Shown one piece after another: positions 1-8,232 of a stretch of 64,000 nt of DNA. The notes under the pieces were generated by a model. The model did no database searches. It saw only the letters and a program-made list of their open reading frames with translations, and had not been told where the DNA came from. The DNA is from Flavobacterium psychrophilum. GTDB taxonomy: Bacteria; Bacteroidota; Bacteroidia; Flavobacteriales; Flavobacteriaceae. The first letter of the stretch is position 1. Each line of letters opens with the position of its first letter. The stretch spans positions 93,125 to 157,124 of the forward strand of contig CAMAWT010000003.1 of NCBI GenBank assembly GCA_945862065.1, given 5' to 3'. The position numbers and the translations under genes were made by a program.

Positions 1-13
1 TCAATACTATTTT

Positions 14-2011
14 ATGAAAAAAATTATATCCTTACTATTCATTAGTTATTCGTTAATCAGTTTTTCTCAAGAGGAAACCCAACAAAAAAAAGACACTATT
101 CATCAAATGGATGAAGTGATTGTTTCTACTGCATTCAACAAATTACAATCGCAAAACGTGATGAAAGTAGAACACATAAAAATGAATTCCGTTCAACAAA
201 AAGGCGCTTTAACTTTGTCTGAAGGTTTAACTTCTATCCCTGGAGTATCTGTGATTTCTACAGGTGCATCCATTGGAAAACCAGTAATTCGTGGGCTAAG
301 CGGAAATCGTGTGCTTGTTTACACTCAAGGTGTACGACTCGAAAATCAACAATTTGGCGAAGAGCACGGACTTGGTTTAAACGACTCTGGAGTGGATAGT
401 TTTGAAATAATCAAAGGGCCTGCCTCGCTTCTTTATGGTTCGGATGCATTGGGAGGTGTTATATATTTTAACCCCGAAAAATTCGCAGCAGAAAAGTCTG
501 ACTCTTTCAGTTTTAAAAGCACTTATTTTACCAATACTTTTGGCAACAATACTAGTTTAGGATACAAAGCTTCGGGTGAAAATTTAAAATTTACTTCGAA
601 TGTAAGTTACAGTAGCCATGGCGATTACAAAATTGCAAAAGGTGATAAAGTTACCAATACCCGTTTTAACGAATTGGATTTTAAAACCGGAATTGGATTT
701 ACTAAAAATAATTTTTCGACTGTTTTTCGATACAATTTCAATCAATTGCATTTGGGAATTCCAGAAAACGGTATTGGAATCCAAACCAAATCGCACAAAC
801 CCGATTATCCGAATCAAAAGGTATTTAACCAAATTGCGAGTTTGAATTCGGTTTATACCTTTACAAATTCTAAAATAGAAGCCGATCTTGGTTACATCAA
901 CAACAACCGAAGTGAGTTTGAAGACAGCCCCACGGCACTATTAAAAATGAAACTCAAAACCTTTAATTATAATGTAAAATATTATGTTCCAAAAAAAGGG
1001 AAACTAGAAACCATCATTGGAACACAAGGAATGTCACAAACCAACACCAACTTTGGCGAAGAATTGTTGATTCCTGATGCTACAACAACCGATTTTGGTG
1101 TTTTTTCAACCACTTACTTAAGCTTGAAAAAAAATATTTTCCAAGCGGGTATTCGTTGGGATCATCGAAAAATAACTTCAAAAACTGCTGGAGAAATTGG
1201 AACTGAAGGATATTTTGAAGCAATAAATCGCAATTTTAATTCCATTAATGCGTCTTTCGGTTACAAAACTAACCTGAAAGATAATTTAATTTGCAGACTC
1301 AACTTGGCTTCGGGCTTTCGAGCGCCAAACCTATCAGAACTAACGTCCAACGGTGTTCATGAAGGAAGCAACCGATACGAAATTGGAAATGCCAACCTCA
1401 AAAATGAGCAAAATTTTCAGACCGATCTTAATTTTGAATACCGAAATCCGCACTTTGAGTTTTTTGCAAACGGATTTTACAATGCTATCAATAACTACAT
1501 TTTCATCAGTCCAAACGGAACTGTCATTGATCAAAATGATGTGTACACATACACCCAATCCAATGCAAAACTATTTGGTGGCGAAGCCGGAATTCATTTT
1601 CATCCGCATCCGTTAGATTGGTTTCACATTACCTCCAGTTTTGAATCGGTCAACGGAAAACAATCCAACAATCAAAACATTCCGCTCATCCCAGCCAATA
1701 AATGGAATACAACCATCAAAACCGAATTTAATAAAACAAAAAGGTTCAAAGAAACCATAGCTTCTGTTAGTTTCGAGCACCTTTTTGACCAAAACAACCC
1801 CGGTCAATTTGAATCAAAAACAACAGATTATACCCTTGTCAATCTATTTTTAAGCACAACCGTTACACTAGAAAAAACACCCATTCAATTGCAAATAAAT
1901 GCAAATAACCTATTCGACAAAAACTATATTTCACATCTATCCCGACTCAAAACAGACGGAATACCCAACATGGGCCGAAACATTGTTTTGCGAATTCTTT
2001 TTTCTATATAG
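14..2011 (+). CDS. TonB-dependent outer membrane receptor
   Basis: This is a 665-residue outer membrane receptor expected to import a bulky nutrient such as a metal chelate using TonB energy. A signal peptide (residues 1-19, ending FSQ) is followed by a TonB-box-like stretch (MDEVIVSTA), then a plug domain at about 30-150 with the typical IRGLSGNRVLVYTQGVRLE and IIKGPASLLYGSDALGG motifs. The rest is a beta barrel with alternating short strands, including the GFRAPNLSEL motif. The ATG at 14 is close to the window edge, so its promoter is not visible. No carboxypeptidase-like (CarbopepD_reg) N-terminal domain is seen, unlike SusC-type receptors. The stop codon lies at the end of an intergenic repeat. 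The substrate cannot be read from the sequence; motif order resembles CirA/heme/metal receptors, which is only a guess. Confidence 0.9.
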   Translation: MKKIISLLFISYSLISFSQEETQQKKDTIHQMDEVIVSTAFNKLQSQNVMKVEHIKMNSVQQKGALTLSEGLTSIPGVSVISTGASIGKPVIRGLSGNRVLVYTQGVRLENQQFGEEHGLGLNDSGVDSFEIIKGPASLLYGSDALGGVIYFNPEKFAAEKSDSFSFKSTYFTNTFGNNTSLGYKASGENLKFTSNVSYSSHGDYKIAKGDKVTNTRFNELDFKTGIGFTKNNFSTVFRYNFNQLHLGIPENGIGIQTKSHKPDYPNQKVFNQIASLNSVYTFTNSKIEADLGYINNNRSEFEDSPTALLKMKLKTFNYNVKYYVPKKGKLETIIGTQGMSQTNTNFGEELLIPDATTTDFGVFSTTYLSLKKNIFQAGIRWDHRKITSKTAGEIGTEGYFEAINRNFNSINASFGYKTNLKDNLICRLNLASGFRAPNLSELTSNGVHEGSNRYEIGNANLKNEQNFQTDLNFEYRNPHFEFFANGFYNAINNYIFISPNGTVIDQNDVYTYTQSNAKLFGGEAGIHFHPHPLDWFHITSSFESVNGKQSNNQNIPLIPANKWNTTIKTEFNKTKRFKETIASVSFEHLFDQNNPGQFESKTTDYTLVNLFLSTTVTLEKTPIQLQINANNLFDKNYISHLSRLKTDGIPNMGRNIVLRILFSI

Positions 2012-2110
2012 CAGCACACAATTCCGTTTCATAAGTAGTTTTGTCCTGCTCTCGCCTTTATCTTGCTCGCCCTCCGGGACTTCGCAAGGATATCGGCTCC
2101 ATCAGGGCTA
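2009..2110 (-). repeat. Intergenic hairpin repeat, copy A
   Basis: Read on the minus strand this begins TAGCCCTGATGGAGCCGATA and ends at a GTGTGCTGCTA tail. Its core is a nested hairpin: CTTGC pairs with GCAAG around an inner GTCCC-GGA-GGGC loop. It matches copy B (4678-4778) nearly base for base and copy C (8107-8210) with paired stem changes. The tail overlaps the stop codon of the TonB receptor gene. Confidence 0.85.
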
Positions 2111-2152
2111 TTTATGAAAAATTGATTTTAGTTGAAAAATAGTTGGAAGTCG

Positions 2153-2198
2153 AAAGTCATAAAGTCTTAAAGTCACAAAGTCTTAAAGTCTTAAAGTA
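2153..2198. repeat. 8-bp tandem repeat, AAAGTCnn x about 5.5
   Basis: Successive units read AAAGTCAT, AAAGTCTT, AAAGTCAC, AAAGTCTT, AAAGTCTT and then AAAGTAGC. The core is the same AAAGTC as in the 7-bp tract at 44648-44692. Confidence 0.85.
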
Positions 2199-2211
2199 GC
2201 CCCGAAACTAA

Positions 2212-2245
2212 AAACCCTGTTAGCGTTTAAAGTCTAACAGGGTTT
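2212..2245. terminator. 12-bp perfect stem-loop
   Basis: AAACCCTGTTAG and CTAACAGGGTTT form a perfect 12-bp stem with a 10-nt loop. It is followed by an A/T-rich stretch without a clean T run, so it may be an intergenic hairpin element or a weak terminator for the TonB receptor gene. Confidence 0.55.
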
Positions 2246-2261
2246 AAAAATTAAATTTGCT

Positions 2262-2292
2262 AAATCACAACTTTTTACAGTTGTGGTTTTTG
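2262..2292 (+). terminator. Probable intrinsic terminator
   Basis: AAATCACAACT pairs with AGTTGTGGTTT (one G-T wobble) around a 6-nt loop. T-rich sequence follows, including a second T run a few bases further on. It probably ends transcription from the TonB receptor gene. Confidence 0.55.
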
Positions 2293-2348
2293 AGTTTTTT
2301 TAACACAAGAAAGGATTTGGCAATGGTTGGAAATTAAATTTTGTATCC

Positions 2349-2420
2349 TTTTTTTGCCACATATTTCAAGAATGAAATCCTTGAAAATCAGCTAAATCTT
2401 TAACATCCGTGGCAAAAAAA
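2349..2420. repeat. MITE-like inverted repeat, TTTTTTTGCCAC...GTGGCAAAAAAA
   Basis: A perfect 12-bp inverted repeat encloses 48 nt. Inside it TTTCAAG and CTTGAAA form a second, smaller stem. No open reading frame is present. It lies in the non-coding stretch before the prolyl oligopeptidase gene. Confidence 0.6.
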
Positions 2421-2529
2421 TGCCCAAATTTTAATTTGAATTATTATCAGACATTATTGATTTTATTTTTTTCGTCCAATATTGAATAAAAACACTAATT
2501 TAGCATTACCTAATCGAAAAAGATTCCAA

Positions 2530-4647
2530 ATGAAACCAATTATTCAGCTAGCATTAGCAATAACAATTACCGCAAGCATGCACGCACAAAAAAATTCTAA
2601 AAAAATAACGTATCCTTCAACTCAAAAAATAGAACACATGGATACGTATTTTGAAACCAAAATAAACGACCCTTACCGCTGGCTAGAAGACGACAAATCT
2701 AGTGAAACTGCCAATTGGGTTACCCAACAAAATAAGCTGACTTATTCATATTTAGATAAAATTCCATACCGAACAGCTATCAAAGAACGTATGGAGAAAT
2801 TATGGAATTACGAAAAAATAAGCGCCCCTTTCAAAGAAGGAAATTTTACTTATTTTTATAAAAACAATGGTTTGCAAAACCAATCTGTTTTATACAGAAA
2901 AGATGCTTCTGGAAACGAAGAAGTTTTTTTAGACCCCAACCTTTTATCAAAAGATGGTACAACGTCATTGGGTGATGTTAGTTTTTCAAAAGACGGTTCA
3001 TTAGTCGCTTTTGCAATTTCAGAAGGTGGTAGCGACTGGCGCAAAGTGGTAGTTTGGAACGCAATTACCAAAGAAGTAATTGGCGAAACACTCGTAGATG
3101 TAAAATTTAGTGGTATCGCTTGGTTCAAAAACCAAGGTTTTTACTATTCCAGTTATGACAAACCAAAAGGCAGCGAATTATCTGCTATAACCGACCAACA
3201 TAAATTGTATTTTCATCAATTAGGAACCTCACAAAAAGAAGATAAAGTGATTTTTGGTGCAGATTTCAAAAGACGTTATATAAACGGTTCTATCACCAAC
3301 GACGAAAACTATTTGATTATTTCAGCAGCCAATTCAACAACTGGCAACGAGCTTTATTACAAAGACTTATCTGTAAATGATTCCAAAATTACAGCTTTGA
3401 TTTCGAACTTTGATAGCAGTAACAGTATCATTGAAAATAATGGAACTACTTTTTATTTAGAAACCAATTACAACGCAGCAAACAACCGAGTTGTAACGTT
3501 CAATTTGTCGCAACCTGCTCCAGAAAATTGGACTGATTTTATTCCTGAAACAGAAAATGTCTTGAATGCAACCACTGGTGCTGGATATATTTTTGCCAAT
3601 TACATAAAAGATGCTCTTTCCTACATAAAACAATATAATATGGAAGGAAAATTAGTTCGTGATGTTCAACTTCCTGGAATTGGAACGGTAGGCGCTTTTG
3701 GCGGAAAAAAATCTGAAAAAACTCTCTATTATTCCTTTACCAATTATATCACGCCAGGTGCAACGTACTCATTTGATGCTGAAAGCGGTTTATCTTCATT
3801 ATACAAAAAACCAATCATCGATTTTAATAGCGAAAACTATGTGTCGGAACAAGTTTTTTATACCTCAAAAGACGGCACAAAAATCCCAATGATTATTACC
3901 TACAAAAAAGGACTCAAACGTAACGGCACCAACCCAACCATTTTGTACGGCTATGGCGGTTTCAACATTAGTTTAACGCCAAGTTTTAGCATAGCCAACG
4001 CTGTTTGGTTAGAAAACAACGGAATTTATGCCGTTGCCAACCTTAGAGGCGGTGGCGAATATGGTAAAAAATGGCACGATGCAGGAACTCAAAAAAACAA
4101 GCAAAATGTTTTTGACGATTTTATTGCTGCAGCCGAATTTTTAATTAGCGAAAAATACACCTCATCAAATTATTTAGCTATAAAAGGTGGTTCAAACGGC
4201 GGTTTGTTGGTTGGAGCAATCATGACGCAACGACCAACGTTAATGAAGGTTGCCTTGCCTGCCGTGGGTGTTTTAGACATGCTTCGTTATCACACCTTTA
4301 CTGCCGGTGCAGGATGGGCATATGACTATGGAACTGCACAAGATTCCAAAGAAATGTTTGATTATTTAAAGGGCTATTCACCCGTTCATAATGTGAAAGA
4401 AAAAGTGCAATATCCGGCAACTTTAGTAACAACCGGTGACCATGATGATCGCGTGGTGCCAGCCCACAGTTTTAAATTTGCGGCAACGCTTCAAGAAAAA
4501 CAAACCGGAAACAACCCAACACTAATCAGGATTGATGTCAATGCAGGCCACGGAGCCGGAAAATCGCTCGCTGCAACGATTCAGGAAAATGCCGATATTC
4601 AAGCATTTACATTGTTTAACATGGGCATTTTAAAAATTTCATTTTAA
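2530..4647 (+). CDS. Prolyl oligopeptidase (S9A)
   Basis: Serine peptidase of about 705 residues that cleaves short peptides after proline. A signal peptide (MKPIIQLALAITITASMHA) points to export to the periplasm. I take the ATG at 2530 as the start because the signal peptide begins there; the reading frame extends upstream to a TTG at 2482, which would add a polar N-terminus. The N-terminal segment DPYRWLEDDKS and the long beta-propeller (about 70-420) are typical of the family. The catalytic residues are Ser555 in GGSNGG, Asp in DHDDRV (about 639-640) and His674 in AGHGAGKS. Length matches the family. It stands alone between two copies of the same intergenic repeat. Confidence 0.93.
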   Translation: MKPIIQLALAITITASMHAQKNSKKITYPSTQKIEHMDTYFETKINDPYRWLEDDKSSETANWVTQQNKLTYSYLDKIPYRTAIKERMEKLWNYEKISAPFKEGNFTYFYKNNGLQNQSVLYRKDASGNEEVFLDPNLLSKDGTTSLGDVSFSKDGSLVAFAISEGGSDWRKVVVWNAITKEVIGETLVDVKFSGIAWFKNQGFYYSSYDKPKGSELSAITDQHKLYFHQLGTSQKEDKVIFGADFKRRYINGSITNDENYLIISAANSTTGNELYYKDLSVNDSKITALISNFDSSNSIIENNGTTFYLETNYNAANNRVVTFNLSQPAPENWTDFIPETENVLNATTGAGYIFANYIKDALSYIKQYNMEGKLVRDVQLPGIGTVGAFGGKKSEKTLYYSFTNYITPGATYSFDAESGLSSLYKKPIIDFNSENYVSEQVFYTSKDGTKIPMIITYKKGLKRNGTNPTILYGYGGFNISLTPSFSIANAVWLENNGIYAVANLRGGGEYGKKWHDAGTQKNKQNVFDDFIAAAEFLISEKYTSSNYLAIKGGSNGGLLVGAIMTQRPTLMKVALPAVGVLDMLRYHTFTAGAGWAYDYGTAQDSKEMFDYLKGYSPVHNVKEKVQYPATLVTTGDHDDRVVPAHSFKFAATLQEKQTGNNPTLIRIDVNAGHGAGKSLAATIQENADIQAFTLFNMGILKISF

Positions 4648-4677
4648 AAAAACAACAAACGGGGTTTTTGTTTTTTT

Positions 4678-4778
4678 GCAGCACACAATCCCGTTTTTAT
4701 AAGTCGTTTTGTCCTGCTCTCGCCTTTATCTTGCTCGCCCTACGGGACTTCGCAAGGATATCGGCTCCATCAGGGCTG
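4678..4778 (-). repeat. Intergenic hairpin repeat, copy B
   Basis: Nearly identical to copy A. The CTTGC/GCAAG stem is retained and the inner loop is GTA instead of GGA. It lies just downstream of the prolyl oligopeptidase stop codon, in the same orientation relative to the preceding gene as copy A. Confidence 0.85.
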
Positions 4779-4913
4779 AACAGGAAAAGTAATTTTTCAG
4801 AAGAAGAAAATCCGAAATGGAAAAATTACATGTTAATTTTGGTTTTTTTAATTCTACACGAAAGTTCAACGAGCGAGAGATTCATTCAACAATGAAATAT
4901 ACATAATAACGAA

Positions 4914-5969
4914 ATGAAAAGAATATCAGCAATTTATCTACTGTTAAGCACGTTATTTGCCGCAGCACAAAACCAAACAAGCAACCCGTTTACTTTTCAA
5001 GGATATGGCGAATTGTATTATAGTTTTGATTTTTCAAATCCGCAAAATCACGAAAAACCAAGTTTTTTATACAATCATAAACGTCATAATGAAGTAAGCC
5101 TAAATTTGGCATTCATCAAAGCAAGTTATAACAAACAAAACATACGAGCCAATGCCGCATTGATGCTAGGAAATTATGCACAATACAATCTTTCATCCGA
5201 GCCAAATTGGGCACAATTTATATATGAAGCAAATATTGGTTTTAAAATTTCAGACAAGCACAACATTTGGGTAGATGCAGGAATTATGCCATCACACATC
5301 GGGTTTGAAAGTGCCGTTAGCGCTGATTGTTGGACACTAACTAGAAGTCTTATGGCCGAAAATTCTCCTTATTATGAAACAGGAGTGAAAATTTCATACA
5401 CAGATGCCTCAGAAAAATTCAATGCGAGTTTTTATGTTTTAAACGGATGGCAAAAAATTCAAAAACCTGATAATATGCAAAATCCATCTGTGGGATTACA
5501 ACTCAATTACAAGCCAAATTCTAAATTAACTTTGAATTATTCCAACTTTATAGGTTCTGACAAACCAGACGATTTGAATGCTTTACGCCTTTTTCACAAT
5601 CTTTATGCCATGTATGAGCCATCCAAAAAACTGGGATTCATTGCCGGATTGGATGTTGGAACTGATAAATACGACCTCGAGAATTATGATGTTTGGTATG
5701 CTCCAATTTGCATCATTCGATACAAACCAGTAGAAAAATACAGAATAGCCATTCGAGGTGAATATTATAATGATAAAAAACAAATACTAATTGCAACCAA
5801 TACCGAAAACGGATTTCAAACTTTTGGGGTTTCTACCAACTTTGACATTCAGTTTAAAGAAAATATGATTTGGAGAATCGAGGCAAAAGAATATGCATCA
5901 AAAGATAAAATTTTTGATGGTAGCAACTCAAATTTTACATTATCAACTTCCTTGACAATAAAATTTTAA
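4914..5969 (+). CDS. Porin-like outer membrane beta-barrel protein
   Basis: A 351-residue exported protein with a signal peptide (1-18, ending AAAQ) and a body of alternating beta strands ending in the aromatic TIKF expected of an outer membrane barrel. The opening FTFQGYGELYYSF, the GIMPSHIGFESAV segment and the overall length resemble the OmpL-like beta-barrel porin family (BBP2). It probably forms a diffusion channel; the substrate is not evident. It is preceded by intergenic repeat copy B and about 130 nt of unannotated sequence, with no clear promoter, and is followed after 72 nt by a histidine kinase gene. Confidence 0.75.
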   Translation: MKRISAIYLLLSTLFAAAQNQTSNPFTFQGYGELYYSFDFSNPQNHEKPSFLYNHKRHNEVSLNLAFIKASYNKQNIRANAALMLGNYAQYNLSSEPNWAQFIYEANIGFKISDKHNIWVDAGIMPSHIGFESAVSADCWTLTRSLMAENSPYYETGVKISYTDASEKFNASFYVLNGWQKIQKPDNMQNPSVGLQLNYKPNSKLTLNYSNFIGSDKPDDLNALRLFHNLYAMYEPSKKLGFIAGLDVGTDKYDLENYDVWYAPICIIRYKPVEKYRIAIRGEYYNDKKQILIATNTENGFQTFGVSTNFDIQFKENMIWRIEAKEYASKDKIFDGSNSNFTLSTSLTIKF

Positions 5970-6041
5970 TTAAACAGTTTTAAACATTATAAAAAAATTT
6001 AGCCTGTTTCAAAATATTGCTTACTTTTAAAACAAAAAATT

Positions 6042-7190
6042 ATGTATTTCTCAGATAAGCGTAGTATTTCGAGATGGGTTATTATTATCGCTTCATTTTT
6101 CATAGTTTCCCTTATTTTGTGGAACACCTTTATCTTTTTTCAAATCTTTAAAACCGAAGAGCGTCTCAAAATTCAAGTGTGGGCTGCGGCTCAAAAATCA
6201 TTATTAGAAGCCGATTTAGAAAACGACAACATCGATTTGAACCTTGAAATTTTGAGTAGTAACAAAACCATACCACTCATAAATTTAGAAAACAACATCA
6301 TCATCAACCATAATAATATCGAAAAATCAATAGCAAATGATTCGATTAAATTGTATGAGTTATTAGAAGATTTAAAAAAACAAAACGATCCCATAAAAAT
6401 TGAATACGATCAAGGCAAAACACAGTATATTTATTATGGTGATTCGGCTTTAATTACTAAACTCAAGTACTACCCTATTGCACTTTTATTGATTATCTTT
6501 TTGTTTGCAGCTGTTGTTTACAATTTTTATAGAAGTACCAAAATGGCAACGCAAAACAAACTTTGGGCAGGAATGGCTAAAGAAACAGCACATCAAATAG
6601 GCACGCCCTTGTCGTCGCTTATTGGTTGGCTCGAAATCATGAAAGCCGATAATGTAGATGAAACAACCATTACAGAAATTGAAAAAGACATCAATAGACT
6701 ACTAATCATCACCGATCGATTTTCAAAAATTGGCTCTGAACCTATATTGTCTGTTCAAGATATTGTGGCTGAAACACAAAATTCATTCGACTACTTAAAA
6801 GCTCGTTTTTCAAAACAAATAACGTTTCAATTCATAGCGCCAAAAACCCCAATTATGGTGTTGTTGAACCCTGAACTACACAGTTGGACTATTGAAAACC
6901 TTATGAAAAATGCCGTTGACGCCATGAAAGGCAAAGGTGCATTAAAAATGGTGATGGTAGTTGAAGGAGCTTGGGTCAAAATAAATATAACCGACTCGGG
7001 AAAAGGCATTCCAAAAAACCAATTTAGAAAAATATTTGAACCCGGGTTCACCACCAAAAAAAGAGGTTGGGGACTTGGATTATCACTCACAAAAAGAATT
7101 GTTGAAGAGTATCACAAAGGAAAAATTCGTGTGTTACAATCAGAAATAGGCAAAGGCACCACCTTTCAAGTTAGTTTGAAAAAGCAATAG
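6042..7190 (+). CDS. Membrane sensor histidine kinase
   Basis: A 382-residue kinase with a transmembrane helix at about 12-34, a short extracytoplasmic segment, a second helix at about 147-166 and a cytoplasmic kinase core. The phosphoacceptor is His184 in the motif AKETAHQIGTPLSSL; the IGTP form is the one common in Bacteroidota. An N box (ENLMKNAVDAMKG), a G1 box (DSGKGIP) and an F/G2 box (FEPGFTTKKRGWGLGLSL) follow. No response regulator gene is adjacent, so the kinase is an orphan here and its signal is unknown. The small periplasmic loop of about 110 residues shows no recognisable domain. Confidence 0.9.
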   Translation: MYFSDKRSISRWVIIIASFFIVSLILWNTFIFFQIFKTEERLKIQVWAAAQKSLLEADLENDNIDLNLEILSSNKTIPLINLENNIIINHNNIEKSIANDSIKLYELLEDLKKQNDPIKIEYDQGKTQYIYYGDSALITKLKYYPIALLLIIFLFAAVVYNFYRSTKMATQNKLWAGMAKETAHQIGTPLSSLIGWLEIMKADNVDETTITEIEKDINRLLIITDRFSKIGSEPILSVQDIVAETQNSFDYLKARFSKQITFQFIAPKTPIMVLLNPELHSWTIENLMKNAVDAMKGKGALKMVMVVEGAWVKINITDSGKGIPKNQFRKIFEPGFTTKKRGWGLGLSLTKRIVEEYHKGKIRVLQSEIGKGTTFQVSLKKQ

Positions 7191-7334
7191 AATATAACCA
7201 CTTTTATTTTCTATGATAGACTTTTAAGAAGGTTTTGTTATTAAAAATTACTACTGCCTGACAAATAAGTAGCCAATATTTACAATAGATCATTTGTAAC
7301 CTCAAAAAAATATCTATCAGATTTGTAGGTATAT

Positions 7335-7619
7335 TTATGTGGTTTGTGGATTGATGTGAATTTGTCCGCCAACAGCTTTTATTACTTTCATTATGGTAGA
7401 AAATTGAGGTTTAGCTCCATCAGATAATGCTTTGTATAAACTGGGTCTGCTCATGCCGGTTTGTTTTGCAATTTTGGTCATCCCAATTGCTTTTGCAATA
7501 TTGCCGAGAGCTGAAACGATTTCTGCATCATTTCCTTCTTCCAAAACGGTATTTAGATATTCAGCAATCATTTCGTTACTGTCCAAATAATCTGAAATTT
7601 CAAATGGTGATGTTTTCAT
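7335..7619 (-). CDS. HI1420-type antitoxin (helix-turn-helix)
   Basis: A 94-residue DNA-binding protein of the putative addiction-module antidote family found next to HI1419-type toxins. The N-terminal half starts MKTSPFEISDYL; the C-terminal half holds an XRE-like helix-turn-helix, GMTKIAKQTGMSRPSLYKALS (about 46-66), then PQFSTIMKVIKAVGG. It lies 11 nt downstream of the toxin gene on the same strand, the usual order for this system. It probably represses the pair through the palindrome at 7927-7950. The antitoxin frame is intact even though the toxin frame is interrupted. Confidence 0.85.
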   Translation of the reverse strand: MKTSPFEISDYLDSNEMIAEYLNTVLEEGNDAEIVSALGNIAKAIGMTKIAKQTGMSRPSLYKALSDGAKPQFSTIMKVIKAVGGQIHINPQTT

Positions 7620-7630
7620 TTTCTACATTT

Positions 7631-7921
7631 TTAATTTACTCCAAATTTCTTTTGCTTTTCAATGCCTTTTTGTTGCGTTGATTTATCTCCTCCAATAAGA
7701 AGAATTATTACTTTTCCATCTGTTACTTTAAAATAGACTCTGTACCCCTTTGCGTAGTTGATTTTCATTTCACTAATTCCATCTCCAATTGGTTCGCAAT
7801 CTCCAAAATGTTGGTCTTTTTCCAATTTTTGGATTCTAAATAATATTTTGGCTTTTGCTCTTAAGTCTTTCAATTTCTTGAGTCACTTATCAAATTCTAT
7901 AGTTTTTTCGATATGGTACAT
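7631..7921 (-). pseudogene. HI1419-type (RelE/ParE-fold) toxin with in-frame stop
   Basis: Reading from an ATG at 7921 gives MYHIEKTIEFDK, then a TGA at 7883-7885, then LKKLKDLRAKAKILFRIQ and the rest of the toxin to codon 96. Family members typically have EFxxWLxxLKD here, so the TGA sits where TGG (Trp) is expected. The downstream part, with its GDCEPIGDGISEMKI, YRVYF and GGDKSTQQK motifs, is complete and in frame. An 80-residue product restarting from the TTG at 7873 would lack the first beta strand. I therefore call it a pseudogene inactivated by one base change; a sequencing error or recoding cannot be excluded. The antitoxin follows at 7619. Confidence 0.8.
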
Positions 7922-7926
7922 TTGAA

Positions 7927-7950
7927 ATATGTATTCAATTGGATACATAT
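7927..7950. promoter_or_regulatory. 24-bp near-perfect palindrome, probable toxin-antitoxin operator
   Basis: ATATGTATTCAATTG and its near-complement CAATTGGATACATAT overlap in a 24-bp palindrome with one mismatched pair. It ends 5 bp from the toxin ATG. Position and symmetry fit an autoregulatory binding site for the adjacent helix-turn-helix antitoxin; binding itself is inferred. Confidence 0.6.
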
Positions 7951-8106
7951 TTAAAGAAAATATTTAAACAAACAAGTTAAGATTCTCATTTTTATAAAAA
8001 GTAATGAACGAGTCCTAAAAACAATATTGTGAAACCAAAATCATTTTACAAGATTTTACTTTATGACTTTAGACCAATTTTCAACTGAAAAACTATTGGT
8101 TAAGTG

Positions 8107-8210
8107 TAGCCCCGACAGAGCCGATATCCTCCTGAAGTCCCGGAGGGCGAAGGAGATAAAGGCGATGGCGGGACGAGGTTTCAATTGGAACGGAGTTGTG
8201 TGCTTCTAAT
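8107..8210 (+). repeat. Intergenic hairpin repeat, copy C
   Basis: It begins TAGCCCCGACAGAGCCGATA and ends ATTGGAACGGAGTTGTG then GCTTCTAAT. The stem is CTCC/GGAG in place of CTTGC/GCAAG, while the surrounding ATATC, the GAAGTCCC-GGA-GGGCGA loop and ATAAAGGC are kept. It sits just beyond the 3' end of the DUF4403 gene. The stretch 7951-8106 between the toxin operator and this repeat holds nothing I recognise. Confidence 0.85.
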
Positions 8211-8232
8211 TTTTATAAGAATTATTTATTTT

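Noticed and set aside
2482..2529. N-terminal extension of the prolyl oligopeptidase from a TTG
   Set aside because: It would place polar residues before a clear signal peptide that starts at the ATG at 2530.
4668..4895. Open frame of about 75 codons spanning intergenic repeat copy B
   Set aside because: Most of it is repeat sequence shared with non-coding copies A and C, and it has no plausible start context.
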